Numbered from the stretch's first letter, positions 15,102 to 23,413 are shown. The stretch: 32,103 bases of DNA from Opitutaceae bacterium (GCA_005792355.1 SXSC01000386.1:1-32103); one strand, 5' to 3'. Notes: generated by a model from the sequence alone, not told the origin. Program-made: numbers and translations.

Positions 15102-16037
15102 CTAGCGCAGCGACGTCCGCTCCGCCGTCGGGAAGTCGGCGGGGATCTTTTGGGTAACCCGCCCCGTGGCGGCCCACTCGGTGCCGCGCTGCAGGGTGAC
15201 GACGAAGCCGACGCACGCGATCGAGGAGTACGGCGGGGCGTCCTTCGTGCTAACGTGGCCCAGCGTGGAATGAAAGACCCGGCCCTTGCCGTAGGAAATC
15301 GCCATGAGCATCGGTTCGTGTTCGCCGGTGGCGGTCGGATGCTTCGCCTTGTCGGCGAGCGCGGTCGCGAGCACCGTGACATTTTTCGCGGGGCCGCGGA
15401 GCCGGCTGTAGATTTCATCGTTCGCGTGCATCCACGAGGCGGGCAGCCCTTTCATCGTCGGGTGATCCGGCGCGCGGGTGACGATCGGAAAATCGTGCCG
15501 GGCCGGATGCGTGGCACCGCCGGGGGTGGTGGCATCGAGGACGATCTTGCCGTCGCGCCACCGAATCATCGGGCCCGCGCTGATGTCCCGCGCGCCGATG
15601 TTGCCGTCGGCCTTGAATCCCCAGCCGCCGACCGCGATCATCTCGTTCCACTCTTTCCAATAGGGAAACGCATTGTCGGTGTCGTGGACCGTAACGAGGC
15701 CGCCGCCGTTCTTCATGTAGTCGACGAACGCCGCCTTCGTCGCGGCGGGCCACTCGTCGCCCTCGTAAACGACGACGACCGCGGCGTAGTTGGAAAATTT
15801 CGGATGGAAGCCGGACATGTCGGCGCCCATGGCGGGCGTGGTCACGACGTCGACGGCGAAGAGGCCGGTTTGGTCGAGGTGGGCTTTCACCATCGGCGCG
15901 CACTTGGTCCAATCGTGATACTTGTTCGACTGGCCGGTGAGGAGCATGACCTTGTGCATGGGAGCGGCGGCGAAAGCGCCGGCGGTCAGAAGCACGGTCA
16001 GCGCGGTGGAGGAGAGGATTCGTGCAGAAGTAGGCAT
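15102..16037 (-). CDS. Secreted ThuA-like (trehalose-utilisation fold) protein
   Basis: This 311-residue protein has a signal peptide (MPTSARILSSTALTVLLTAG onward, cleavage AFA-AA near residue 24). It then follows the ThuA/glutamine-amidotransferase-like pattern: KVMLLTGQSNKYHDW, FSNYAAVVVVYEGDEWP, DYMKNGGGLVTVHDTDNAFP, WNEMIAVGGWG, HPARHDFPIVTRAPDHP, HANDEIYSRLRG and GKGRVFHSTLGH. The family is very common in Verrucomicrobiota and Planctomycetota beside sugar-degradation genes and is thought to act on sugars or glycosides; the reaction is unknown. The canonical nucleophile Cys of true amidotransferases is not expected in this family. The frame stays open upstream to 16391, but the ATG at 16037 gives the signal peptide. 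Confidence 0.88.
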   Translation of the reverse strand: MPTSARILSSTALTVLLTAGAFAAAPMHKVMLLTGQSNKYHDWTKCAPMVKAHLDQTGLFAVDVVTTPAMGADMSGFHPKFSNYAAVVVVYEGDEWPAATKAAFVDYMKNGGGLVTVHDTDNAFPYWKEWNEMIAVGGWGFKADGNIGARDISAGPMIRWRDGKIVLDATTPGGATHPARHDFPIVTRAPDHPTMKGLPASWMHANDEIYSRLRGPAKNVTVLATALADKAKHPTATGEHEPMLMAISYGKGRVFHSTLGHVSTKDAPPYSSIACVGFVVTLQRGTEWAATGRVTQKIPADFPTAERTSLR

Positions 16038-16397
16038 GGACGGAGGATCCGAAGCGTGTCGAAGGGCGCGGGGACAATCAATACCGCGCATGGGATGAGG
16101 AACAAGATCGGTGCCAGTGTCCACTGACGGTGATTGGCCAGCTGTTCGGAGGGCGCCGTCCGGGACCCTGAGCCTGTCGACTTGGCTTTGTCGACGCCGT
16201 TGCGTTTGGGTCCAGGCTCGGCTGCGACGAAGCCCGTTCGACAGGCTCAGGGGTCCGGACGCAGCCCTCCGAAAATGGGGTTGTCGGAAGCGATCGCGCC
16301 ACCGCCAGCCGGGAGAGGCGCCCCGGTCGACCAGTGGCGTGAAGCTGGATGGTAATCCGCGCCGGAAAGTGCTCGTATCTCTCCACCCCAATCGAAA
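16038..16397. other. 360-bp divergent intergenic region dominated by a long hairpin
   Basis: This lies between the ThuA gene (minus) and the beta-helix gene (plus). Positions 16145-16273 form a long imperfect palindrome, annotated separately. The flanks should hold both promoters; I cannot identify convincing -35/-10 boxes. GTGTCGAAGGGCG at about 16056-16068 echoes the TGTCGA core of the hairpin. Confidence 0.5.
16145..16273. repeat. 129-bp long-hairpin element with GAGCCTGTCGA core
   Basis: The left arm TTCGGAGGGCGCCGTCCGGG, then ACCCTGAGCCTGTCGA, pairs with the right arm, whose reverse complement reads TTCGGAGGGCTGCGTCCGGA, then CCCCTGAGCCTGTCGAA. Pairing continues inward imperfectly (TTGGCTTTGTCG against CGGGCTTCGTCG), leaving a loop of about 20 nt. 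Each side of the stem is about 50 bp. The TGAGCCTGTCGA core resembles a palindromic sequence found in many environmental bacterial genomes. The outer ends match the element at 14599-14766. It is non-coding. Confidence 0.75.
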
Positions 16398-17717
16398 ATG
16401 AAATCGAAGACGCTTTCTCTTCCCATGCTCCTGGCCGCCATCGCGTATTCAGCCACCGCGGCAGACGCGCCGAAATCTCCTCGCGCCACGCTGGGCGATT
16501 CAGTCGTCGAGCCGGCCTGGGACCAGCGCCTCACTCTCACCGTCGGGCCGGCCGCCGCGGACATCGTCGGCACGGGCGAGAAGGCGATCCAGGCGGCGGT
16601 GGACTACGTCGCGCGATTCGGCGGCGGCACGGTGAAAATCCTGCCCGGCACCTACCGGCTGCGGAACGCTGTTTACCTCCAGTCCAAGGTGCGCATCCTC
16701 GGCAGCGGATCTGCGACGGTTCTCGTCAAGGAACCGTCCGTCACTACGACGCTCGCGGAGGACAGCGACTGGTTCGACCAGGAAATCACGCTCACCGACG
16801 CAACCGGTTTTGCCATCGGCGATGGCGTCTGCCTCCGCACCAAGGACGGAGGCAGTGGCAAACCGGAGACCGTGAAACGCACGCTCGTCGCGCGGTCCGG
16901 AAATCGCTTCAAGCTCGACCAGGGGCTGCGGAAGAATTTCTGGCGGCACGGCGACACCACGGTCTCGACCCTGTTTCCGATTCTCTCCGGAGAAAGACTC
17001 TCCGACCTCGTCATCGAAGACCTCGTGCTCGATGGAAATCGCGCGCACAACGGGAACCTCGACGGCAACCACGCCGGTTGCGTCTTTCTGCTGGAGTGCA
17101 ACCGCGTGACGATGCGCGGCCTCACGGCCCGCAATTTCAACGGTGACGGCCTGAGCTGGCAGGTATGCCACGACGTGCTCGTGGAGGATTGCGCGGGCGA
17201 AGGCCACGCGGGGTACGGCCTGCATCCCGGCTCCGGTTCGCAGCGCACCGTCATGCGCAACAACCGCCTGGTCGGAAACCGCATCGGCCTTTTCTTTTGC
17301 TGGGGCGTGCGACACGGCGTCGCGGAGAAAAACCACGTCGAGGGCAACGACATTGGCATCTCCATCGGCCACCACGACACGGACAATACGGTGCGCGACA
17401 ACGACGTCACCGGCAGCACGAAGGTCGGCGTGCTGTTCCGGCCGGAGCGCAGTCGAGATTTCACGGGCAACCGCAATCGCATCGAGCACAACCGCCTCGT
17501 GAACAACGGCGCCGACGATGGCTTCGCCGTGGATGTGCAAGGCGGCACGGAGGCAATCGTGTTCGTCGGCAACGAAATCACCGAGACCCGCAGCCCCGCC
17601 CGGCGCACCGCGATCCGCCTCGGCCCCGAGACCGCCGGCATCACGCTGCGCGACAACCGCATCACCGGATTTGCAAAAAACGTGGAGGGGGAATCGGCCC
17701 CGTCCGCCCCTCGGTGA
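16398..17717 (+). CDS. Secreted right-handed parallel beta-helix protein (pectin-lyase fold)
   Basis: This 439-residue protein has a signal peptide (MKSKTLSLPMLLAAIAYSAT, cleavage ATA-AD near 22). The mature part begins with the pectin-lyase-fold cap pattern (GEKAIQAAVDYVARFGGGTV, then LPGTYRLRNAVYLQSKVRIL). It then runs through about ten coils with NosD/PbH1-type signatures: FLLECNRVTMRGLTARNFN, VCHDVLVEDCAGEGHAGYGL, GIGFF-like NRIGLFFCWGVRHGVAEKNH, and DNTVRDNDVTGSTKVGVLF. The fold is clear; whether it is a lyase, hydrolase, epimerase or only binds glycan is not. The nearby KDG kinase and acid-sugar dehydrogenases make a uronate-rich substrate plausible. The acetyltransferase gene starts 7 bp after its stop. 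Confidence 0.88.
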   Translation: MKSKTLSLPMLLAAIAYSATAADAPKSPRATLGDSVVEPAWDQRLTLTVGPAAADIVGTGEKAIQAAVDYVARFGGGTVKILPGTYRLRNAVYLQSKVRILGSGSATVLVKEPSVTTTLAEDSDWFDQEITLTDATGFAIGDGVCLRTKDGGSGKPETVKRTLVARSGNRFKLDQGLRKNFWRHGDTTVSTLFPILSGERLSDLVIEDLVLDGNRAHNGNLDGNHAGCVFLLECNRVTMRGLTARNFNGDGLSWQVCHDVLVEDCAGEGHAGYGLHPGSGSQRTVMRNNRLVGNRIGLFFCWGVRHGVAEKNHVEGNDIGISIGHHDTDNTVRDNDVTGSTKVGVLFRPERSRDFTGNRNRIEHNRLVNNGADDGFAVDVQGGTEAIVFVGNEITETRSPARRTAIRLGPETAGITLRDNRITGFAKNVEGESAPSAPR

Positions 17718-17724
17718 CCACCTG

Positions 17725-18258
17725 ATGCTCCGCCACCAAATCAATCCCGCCCTCGAGTTGCGGCTCCTCCAGCCCGCCGACGCCCCTGCGATGTTCGCCG
17801 CCATCGAGGCGAATCGCACGCAACTGCGCGAATGGCTGCCCTGGGTCGATGCCACGAAGAAGCTCGCGCACACCGAGAAATTCATCGCGAAAATGCTGCG
17901 CGAACGGGCGGAGACGCGCGCGTTCGCCGCCGGCATCTGGTCGGCCGGGAAGTTTGTCGGCCTGATTCGTCACAACCGGATCGACTGGGCGAATCGCATC
18001 GGTTTTCCCGGCTACTGGCTCGTGCCGGCGGCGCAGGGCCAGGGCATCATGACCCAGTGCTGCCAGGCATTCTTCGCCCACGCTTTCCAGCAGTTACAGG
18101 TGAGTCGCCTTGTCATCGGGGTCGCCACGGGCAATCTGCGCGGTCAGGCGCTCGCCGCGCGACTCGGCTTCAAGCAGATCAGCACCCTGCGCAACGCGGA
18201 ATGGCTCTACGACCATTCGGTCGATCACTACATCTACAGCCTGCTGCCGCCCACGTAG
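17725..18258 (+). CDS. RimJ/RimL-type GNAT N-acetyltransferase
   Basis: This 177-residue cytoplasmic protein transfers acetyl from acetyl-CoA, probably to a protein N-terminus or a small amine. ELRLLQPADAPAMFAAIEAN and LREWLPWVD are hallmarks of the RimL/YdaF branch. GYWLVPAAQGQGIMTQC contains the acetyl-CoA pyrophosphate-binding Q-G-Q-G loop. VATGNLRGQALAARLGF is the expected motif-B region. It has full family length with nothing missing. It starts 7 bp after the beta-helix gene and may be co-transcribed, although the functions look unrelated. L7/L12 acetylation as in Escherichia coli RimL cannot be assumed. Confidence 0.9.
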   Translation: MLRHQINPALELRLLQPADAPAMFAAIEANRTQLREWLPWVDATKKLAHTEKFIAKMLRERAETRAFAAGIWSAGKFVGLIRHNRIDWANRIGFPGYWLVPAAQGQGIMTQCCQAFFAHAFQQLQVSRLVIGVATGNLRGQALAARLGFKQISTLRNAEWLYDHSVDHYIYSLLPPT

Positions 18259-18293
18259 GGCGGCGGCCGAAGCCACTCTTTGGCCGCTCGCCG

Positions 18294-19286
18294 TCAGCGC
18301 GCAGCCGGGCCGAAGTCTTCAAGGTACTGCTCGACGATGACCTTGAGCTCCGGCGGTGGTGGCAGCCCGAGGGCAATCGCGCGGGCGCCATCGACGCTCA
18401 CCGGCCAGTTGCTCACGATGCCCTGGATTCGCGCATCGAACGCATCGACGATCGGGCCGAGCGTGAGGCCACGTTCGGCGGCCACCTGGCGGAGCACCGC
18501 ATCCGCTAGGTCGGGTGTCACCCGATGCGCGGGCAGCACATATCCGCGATCGTCGCCGAGCCGGTTCTCCGGAATTTCGTGCAACGCGATCAGCGAATCG
18601 ATCACGGTGCGATAGCTCGTCATCGGGTGGCTTTGCGTGCGGCGCACGGGCAGCGCGCAGGTCTCGCCGCTGAGCGGCTCGCGAAACATGCCGCTGGCCC
18701 AGCTCGAGGCGGCGGCATTCGGTTTGCCGGGGCGAATGATCACCGTGGGCAGGCGCGCGGATCTTCCGTCGAAGTAGCCCTTGCGGGAGTAATCGTTCAC
18801 CAGCAGTTCGCAGATCACCTTCGTCATCCCATACGTCGTCCGCGGCGTCAGCTTGGTGCGATCCGTGTTCGGATCCTCCATCGCCTCGCCACCGTAGCCG
18901 GCGATGCTGCTCGCGAAGACGACGCGCGGCCGGCCCGCCGCCGCCCGCGCGGCCTCGAAGACGTTGCGCCCGCCATCGAGATTCACGCGCAGCGCGTCGT
19001 CGAAACGCTCCTCGCATTCGCCGCTGACCATCGAGGCGAGATGAAATATCGCGGTGGCGGCGTCACGGCCGATGGCGGCGAAGACGGTCGCCCGGTCGCT
19101 GATGTCGCCTGTGATCTGGCGCACGCGCGCCTCCTCCGCCGGCCGGTGAAAAAAGGCATCGAGCAGCACGACTTGCTCGATTCGCTCGGGCGCGCCCGAC
19201 GGACCGGTGAGTTCCCCCCGCTGGAGAAGTTTTCGCGCGAGCTGCGAGCCGAGGAAGCCGCCGCCGCCGGTGATGATGATTTTCAT
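18294..19286 (-). CDS. denD: D-erythronate dehydrogenase-like NAD-dependent epimerase/dehydratase
   Basis: This is a 330-residue extended short-chain dehydrogenase. The NAD-binding motif TGGGGFLG is at 6-13, an FASS Ser at 126/127, and the catalytic Y152-G-M-T-K156. The C-terminal pattern (AFDARIQGIVSNWPVSVDGA and RAIALGLPPPPELKVIVEQY) matches the DenD group, which oxidises D-erythronate to 2-oxo-tetronate as the first step of four-carbon acid-sugar catabolism. The family call is good; the exact substrate is inferred, since the other tetronate-pathway genes (an otnK-type kinase, otnC, otnI) are absent here. Its ATG overlaps the stop of the upstream SDR by 4 bp, so the two are translationally coupled. 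Confidence 0.82.
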   Translation of the reverse strand: MKIIITGGGGFLGSQLARKLLQRGELTGPSGAPERIEQVVLLDAFFHRPAEEARVRQITGDISDRATVFAAIGRDAATAIFHLASMVSGECEERFDDALRVNLDGGRNVFEAARAAAGRPRVVFASSIAGYGGEAMEDPNTDRTKLTPRTTYGMTKVICELLVNDYSRKGYFDGRSARLPTVIIRPGKPNAAASSWASGMFREPLSGETCALPVRRTQSHPMTSYRTVIDSLIALHEIPENRLGDDRGYVLPAHRVTPDLADAVLRQVAAERGLTLGPIVDAFDARIQGIVSNWPVSVDGARAIALGLPPPPELKVIVEQYLEDFGPAAR

Positions 19287-20056
19287 GAGTGCATGATCTG
19301 GCCACCGTCGATGTTGAGCGTCTGGCCGGTGATGTTCTTGGCGTGATCGGAGGCGAGAAAGACTGCCATCGCCGCGAACTCCGGCGGCGTCTGCCAGCGA
19401 CCGAGCGGTGACACCTTGCGAATCTTCTCCTCGGCCCACTCCGCATAACTCCGCCGCTGCGCTTCCGGCAGTTTGGTCTGGCCCGCCGCCCACACGGCTT
19501 CGTTCAGGCCGGTCTGCACCATGCCGGGCGACAACGCGTTCACGCGAACGCCATGCGGCGCGAAGTCCTTGGCGGCGCATTGCATGAAGTTGATCAACCC
19601 CGCCTTGGCCGCGCTGTACGGCGGATCCGTTTGCGAGCCCATCTGGCCCGCCACGGAAGCGAGCAGGAGGATCGAGCCGCGCCCCCGCGCCATCAACCCG
19701 GGCGCGAACGCCTGGGCCGCGTTCACCGCCCCAATGAGATTGATCTCCAGCACCCGCGCCCAGTCGCCGGGCTCCAGATTCCAAAACGGAAAACCAAATT
19801 TCCCCGAGCCCACGCCCACTGAAAACACGACGTGGTCGATCGCCGCAAACGTGGCCGCAAACGCCTTCACCTGAGCGTAGGACGTCACGTCCCCCGCGGT
19901 CGTATCAAGACCGGTTTGTTCCACCCGGTCGAAGCCCCGCACGCGGCATCCTTCGGCCACAAATCCCTCCGCGATAGCGCGTCCGATGCCGTTCGACGAG
20001 CCAAAGACGGCCACACTCTGTCCGGCGAGGTTTAACTGCATGGGCGTTGATGGCAT
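19283..20056 (-). CDS. Short-chain dehydrogenase/reductase (SDR)
   Basis: This 257-residue classical SDR has a cofactor loop FGSSNGIGRA (18-27) and catalytic Ser134, Tyr147 and Lys151 (LLASVAG; YSAAK). The active-site Asn is in EINLIGA near 106, and the usual C-terminal ITGQTLNIDGGQ is present. It oxidises or reduces a sugar, sugar acid or other alcohol with NAD(P); the sequence does not fix the substrate. Its coupling to the denD-like gene and the KDG kinase nearby suggest acid-sugar metabolism. A second in-frame ATG at 20041 is possible. I chose 20056 because it gives a normal-length leader before the first strand, but neither start has a Shine-Dalgarno sequence. Confidence 0.9.
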   Translation of the reverse strand: MPSTPMQLNLAGQSVAVFGSSNGIGRAIAEGFVAEGCRVRGFDRVEQTGLDTTAGDVTSYAQVKAFAATFAAIDHVVFSVGVGSGKFGFPFWNLEPGDWARVLEINLIGAVNAAQAFAPGLMARGRGSILLLASVAGQMGSQTDPPYSAAKAGLINFMQCAAKDFAPHGVRVNALSPGMVQTGLNEAVWAAGQTKLPEAQRRSYAEWAEEKIRKVSPLGRWQTPPEFAAMAVFLASDHAKNITGQTLNIDGGQIMHS

Positions 20057-20304
20057 GGTGTGCACCGTAGCAAAAGATCGTTTTGCGATCGAAGACGACT
20101 CCCTTTTCGCGCCCGCCAACGGCGCCATCTCAATGGGCAGATCCGAAGGGCTTTCGCAGGGCCTCGGTCTTGCCGGTTCGATCGGCACCAAACATCAGCT
20201 TCACTCCAACGGTCCGATCCGAAAGCCGCACCCACCGCGGTTCACCTCCCACTCCCGCAGTTGCTTTTGGCCGCGAAGTGCGCCCTTTGCCGTCACCCCC
20301 GCCC

Positions 20305-20598
20305 ATGTTCGCCAATCTCGTTCAACTCATTTCCGGTCGTCCGCCCGAACCGGAGGTGGCGCAGCAGGCTTTCATCGAGGACGTGCACGTGCACCATCGC
20401 ATGCCGCGCGCCCCGCGGGTCGAGCGTTTGATTCTTGTCTGCTGGATCCTGATCGCCGCCAAACACGTGTTCGTCATCTGGGTGTGCCGGCACTACCCGG
20501 TGCCTTTTCATCAGCTCTGGGTGAATTTCCCGACCTGGCTCCTCGGCGCGCTGGCGACGGGAATCTATTTCGGGCGGGTGAGCCGGGGCTACCGCTGA
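20305..20598 (+). CDS. 97-residue two-helix membrane protein of unknown function
   Basis: The ATG at 20305, preceded by CCCCCGCCC, starts a protein with a charged, His-containing N-terminus (FIEDVHVHHRMPRAPRVERL). Two hydrophobic helices follow at about residues 42-60 (LILVCWILIAAKHVFVIWV) and 75-90 (WLLGALATGIYFG). I recognise no family. Its last 10 bp overlap the end of the convergent KDG-kinase gene, so the two transcripts would be antisense at their 3' ends. The frame is open further upstream without protein character. Composition and topology argue that it is real. Confidence 0.65.
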   Translation: MFANLVQLISGRPPEPEVAQQAFIEDVHVHHRMPRAPRVERLILVCWILIAAKHVFVIWVCRHYPVPFHQLWVNFPTWLLGALATGIYFGRVSRGYR

Positions 20599-21671
20599 AT
20601 CCGGGCGGAGCCGCCCCGGGCAAACGCCCGCACTTGCTCCATGGTCGCCATGGTGGTGTCGCCCGGAAACGTCGTGAGCAACGCCCCGTGCGCCCAGCCG
20701 AGATTGACCGCGTCCTGCGGTGATTCGCCAGTCAACAGACCGTGGAAAAAACCGGACGCATAGCCGTCGCCGCCACCGACCCGGTCGATCACGTCGAGCT
20801 CACAGGTGGGCGAGATGTACGTCGCACCGTCGATCCACGCGACCGCTCCCCACGAGTGGCGGTTGGTCGAGTGCACTTCGCGGAGCGTCGTCGCGACGAT
20901 TTTGACGTTCGGATGCTTCCGCGTGACGTTGCCCATCATGCTGAAAAATGCGCTCGGATCCAACTTGGAGCGGGCGGTCACGTCCGGCCCGGGAATGCCG
21001 AGGCCGAGTTGCAGGTCCTCCTCGTTGCCGACGAGCACGTCGACGTGCTTGATGATGCGGTCGAGCACGGCAACGGCCCGCTCGGGTCCGCCCGCGATGT
21101 TCCAGAGCTTCGCCCGATAATTGAGATCGAAGGAAGTGACGGCCCCCGCCGCCTTGGCCGCCTGCATCGCCTCGATGATCGTCTCGGCGGTCGTCGACGA
21201 GAGCGCGGCGAAAATCCCCCCGCTGTGAAACCAGCGCACGCCGCCGGCGAAGATTTCCCGCCAGTTGAAATCGCCCGGCTTGAGCTGCGCCGCCGCCTCG
21301 TTGCAGCGGTTGTAGAACACCACCGGAGCGCGCACGCCCTGGCCGCGATCACTGTAAACCGTGGCCATGTTCGGGCCGTGCACACCGTCGTGCTGGAAGT
21401 ATTTGTAGAACGGCGTGACGCCCATCGCGCGCACCCGCTCGGCGATCAGATCGCCCAGGGGGTAGTCGACCATCGCCGACGCGAGGCCGGTCTTGAGGCG
21501 GAAGCAATCGGAGAGATTGGCCGCGACGTTGAACTCGCCCCCGCTGACGTGAACCTGAAAGGCGGACGCCTTGCGGAAGGGGATGACGCCGGGATCGAGT
21601 CGGTGCACGAGTGCTCCGAGCGAGACGAAGTCGAGGGCCGCGGCGGGGCGGAGGTTCAGGCCAGATTGCAT
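20589..21671 (-). CDS. PfkB-family sugar kinase, likely 2-dehydro-3-deoxygluconokinase
   Basis: This 360-residue ribokinase-family enzyme is predicted to phosphorylate 2-keto-3-deoxygluconate to KDPG at the end of uronate degradation. FQVHVSGGEFNVAANLS is the substrate-binding Gly-Gly motif. FDLNYRAKLW is the KDG-kinase-type D-x-N-x-R motif. VDVLVGNEEDLQLGLG and DRVGGGDGYASGFF (catalytic Asp near 302) complete the fold; GGGD replaces the more common GAGD. Fructokinase or another PfkB activity is the alternative. The neighbouring denD/SDR pair is on the same strand but separated by the convergent small-protein gene, so it is not simply one operon. No Shine-Dalgarno sequence. Confidence 0.85.
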   Translation of the reverse strand: MQSGLNLRPAAALDFVSLGALVHRLDPGVIPFRKASAFQVHVSGGEFNVAANLSDCFRLKTGLASAMVDYPLGDLIAERVRAMGVTPFYKYFQHDGVHGPNMATVYSDRGQGVRAPVVFYNRCNEAAAQLKPGDFNWREIFAGGVRWFHSGGIFAALSSTTAETIIEAMQAAKAAGAVTSFDLNYRAKLWNIAGGPERAVAVLDRIIKHVDVLVGNEEDLQLGLGIPGPDVTARSKLDPSAFFSMMGNVTRKHPNVKIVATTLREVHSTNRHSWGAVAWIDGATYISPTCELDVIDRVGGGDGYASGFFHGLLTGESPQDAVNLGWAHGALLTTFPGDTTMATMEQVRAFARGGSARIQR

Positions 21672-21817
21672 GACGAAGCGGACGATGATGGTTCGGCGGA
21701 CAGCGGTGAAAACGCCTATTTCGCGCCGAGCCGGTGATTTCAGGCAAGGAACTTTTCCAGACCGGCGTTGACCGGACCGCCCCGGGTCCGATTCATTTAC
21801 CCCACCTTCCCCGCCCC

Positions 21818-22297
21818 ATGTCCGCCAAGAAATCCGCCGACCAGTGGTTCGCCGAATACGGCGAGAGCCACCAACATCACGCCAACGAGCTGATTCACTG
21901 GATCTGCGTGCCGGTGATCTTCGGGTGCATGCTCGGCTTCATCTGGTCGATCCCGGTGCCGGAAGCGTGGCAGGATCAGGTGCCCTGGTTCAACTGGGTG
22001 CTGGTCGCGATGGCCGTCGTCATGGTTTTTTACGTACGACTGTCGCCGGCTCTCAGCGCCGGACTGTTTTTCTTCATGTCCGTCTGCTACGCGGCGATCG
22101 TGCTCCTCGAGCTCTCCGTCCCGTGGCCGGTGTGGCGGATCAGCGCGATCGCGTTTGTGCTCGCGTGGATCGGCCAGTTTATCGGCCACAAGATCGAGGG
22201 CAAGAAACCCTCCTTCTTCAAGGACGTCGTCTTCCTCCTGATCGGCCCAGCCTGGCTGATGAGCATGGTGTATAGGAAAATCGGCCAGAAATACTGA
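21818..22297 (+). CDS. Mpo1-like (DUF962) membrane protein
   Basis: This 159-residue integral membrane protein begins WFAEYGESHQHHANELIHW, the conserved DUF962/Mpo1 opening with clustered His residues. It has four hydrophobic stretches and ends with FIGHKIEGKKPSFFKDVVF, the second His/Glu-Gly block, then LLIGPAWLM. Yeast Mpo1 is an Fe(II)-dependent dioxygenase for alpha-oxidation of 2-hydroxy fatty acids; bacterial members are assumed to act on lipids or fatty acids, mostly untested. The ATG at 21818 follows CCCCGCCCC. It is transcribed away from the kinase gene and converges on the DUF6807 gene. Confidence 0.9.
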   Translation: MSAKKSADQWFAEYGESHQHHANELIHWICVPVIFGCMLGFIWSIPVPEAWQDQVPWFNWVLVAMAVVMVFYVRLSPALSAGLFFFMSVCYAAIVLLELSVPWPVWRISAIAFVLAWIGQFIGHKIEGKKPSFFKDVVFLLIGPAWLMSMVYRKIGQKY

Positions 22298-22329
22298 CGG
22301 CTCAGGATCTGGAGCGGCACTTGCCCCGG

Positions 22330-22346
22330 AGCCGTGGCCGACGGCT
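22330..22346. terminator. Hairpins between convergent genes
   Basis: AGCCGT (22330-22335) and ACGGCT (22341-22346) form a 6-bp stem around GGCCG. It is followed closely by a second GC-rich inverted repeat, ACCCGG...CCGGGT, at about 22355-22379. They occupy the 81 bp between the ends of the Mpo1-like and DUF6807 genes, where a bidirectional terminator is expected. Neither has a T-run. Confidence 0.35.
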
Positions 22347-22378
22347 GCCCAGCCACCCGGCCGGCCGGACCGCCGGGT

Positions 22379-23413
22379 CTATTTCTTTTCCTTCGCGTAG
22401 CGCTCATAGGCGGCCGCCACGCCGCCGGTCTTCTCGTCGCCCTGATGAAAGAAAAAACGGTGGCGCAAAACGAGCCGCTCACCCTTTTTCAACGTGTGGG
22501 GTCCGTTCGGGTCGTTTTTATCCAGCGTGCCGAAGCAATTCGCCGTGAGCAGCCCGTAGGTGCGCGCATGCCAGCTCGTCGGGTGGCGAAAACTCGAGGG
22601 ATGATTGAAGAGCGCCACGCCGAGCGTTTCGCCCCCGACGGGGCCGGAGTAGTCGGCCCAGGTCGCGCGCTTGCCCCAGGCGGCCGCATCCGTGAATCCC
22701 GTGCTGGTGACCAGCCGGCCGCCTTGCTTGCGGTCGACCGCCATCGAGGTCGGCACCCGGATGTTTACGCCGGCATCCTTGGCGTCGCCAAACGTGGCGT
22801 CGCCCTCGGAGGCGGTGAACTCCTGGTCCCAGTCGATCAGGCGCGCGCCGCCCTCGACACGGAACGTCAGCCGGCGCACCTCGGTGAGGTATTTCTTGCC
22901 CTGGGCATCGAGGTAATCGTTCTCGGTGACGATCACGGCGCGGTTGGCATCGGCCGAGATTTCCCGAAACGCCCGATGTTTGATCGCGCCGAGGTGGCCC
23001 GCGGTTTTCGCCAGAGCCGTCTTTTGCTTCGCGGTGAGCTGGTCGTCCGGCGCGCCACCGGTCGCGGAGCCGCGCTCCAACCAGGAGTTGGTGCCGTTGA
23101 TGTTCTCGTGCCCAAACCAGATCCCACGGTGGTGGTAGTGGTCATGTTGCTCACCCTCGATTGTCCGCATCGGGTAAACCCTCGTCATCGGTTTCCCGGT
23201 CGGACCATGGACCGGAAAAACGTACGGCTTGTTGGCTTCGCCGATCACATATTCGGCGAACGGCGCGCCAGCGTGCTTGATGGTCACGCCCGCCGGTGTT
23301 TTTTCGGCGGTGAACGCCGGGGTCGCGGCCCGGGCGGGAGCGGCGAGGACCAAGGCCGGTGCGACGAGTGCGATGAGGAACTGGCCGCGGGAGAACGATG
23401 ACGGGGAATGCAT
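22379..23413 (-). CDS. Secreted DUF6807 (PmoA-like) protein
   Basis: This 344-residue protein has a signal peptide (RGQFLIALVAPALVLAAPA, cleavage ARA-AT near 30). The mature protein shows the family pattern: YPMRTIEGEQHDHYHHRGIW with the His cluster, FGHENINGTNSWLE, VRRLTFRVEGGARLIDWDQE, GPVGGETLGVALFNHPSSFR and HPTSWHARTYGLLTANCFG. The DUF6807 family (often annotated PmoA) is common near carbohydrate genes in Bacteroidota and Verrucomicrobiota. Its fold is probably a galactose-mutarotase-like beta-sandwich; activity is unknown. The frame is open upstream to 23884, but only the ATG at 23413 gives a secretory N-terminus. Confidence 0.85.
   Translation of the reverse strand: MHSPSSFSRGQFLIALVAPALVLAAPARAATPAFTAEKTPAGVTIKHAGAPFAEYVIGEANKPYVFPVHGPTGKPMTRVYPMRTIEGEQHDHYHHRGIWFGHENINGTNSWLERGSATGGAPDDQLTAKQKTALAKTAGHLGAIKHRAFREISADANRAVIVTENDYLDAQGKKYLTEVRRLTFRVEGGARLIDWDQEFTASEGDATFGDAKDAGVNIRVPTSMAVDRKQGGRLVTSTGFTDAAAWGKRATWADYSGPVGGETLGVALFNHPSSFRHPTSWHARTYGLLTANCFGTLDKNDPNGPHTLKKGERLVLRHRFFFHQGDEKTGGVAAAYERYAKEKK

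Noticed and set aside
14634..16127. 497-codon plus-strand frame across the repeat cluster and the ThuA gene
   Set aside because: It mostly reads repeats and the antisense of the ThuA gene.
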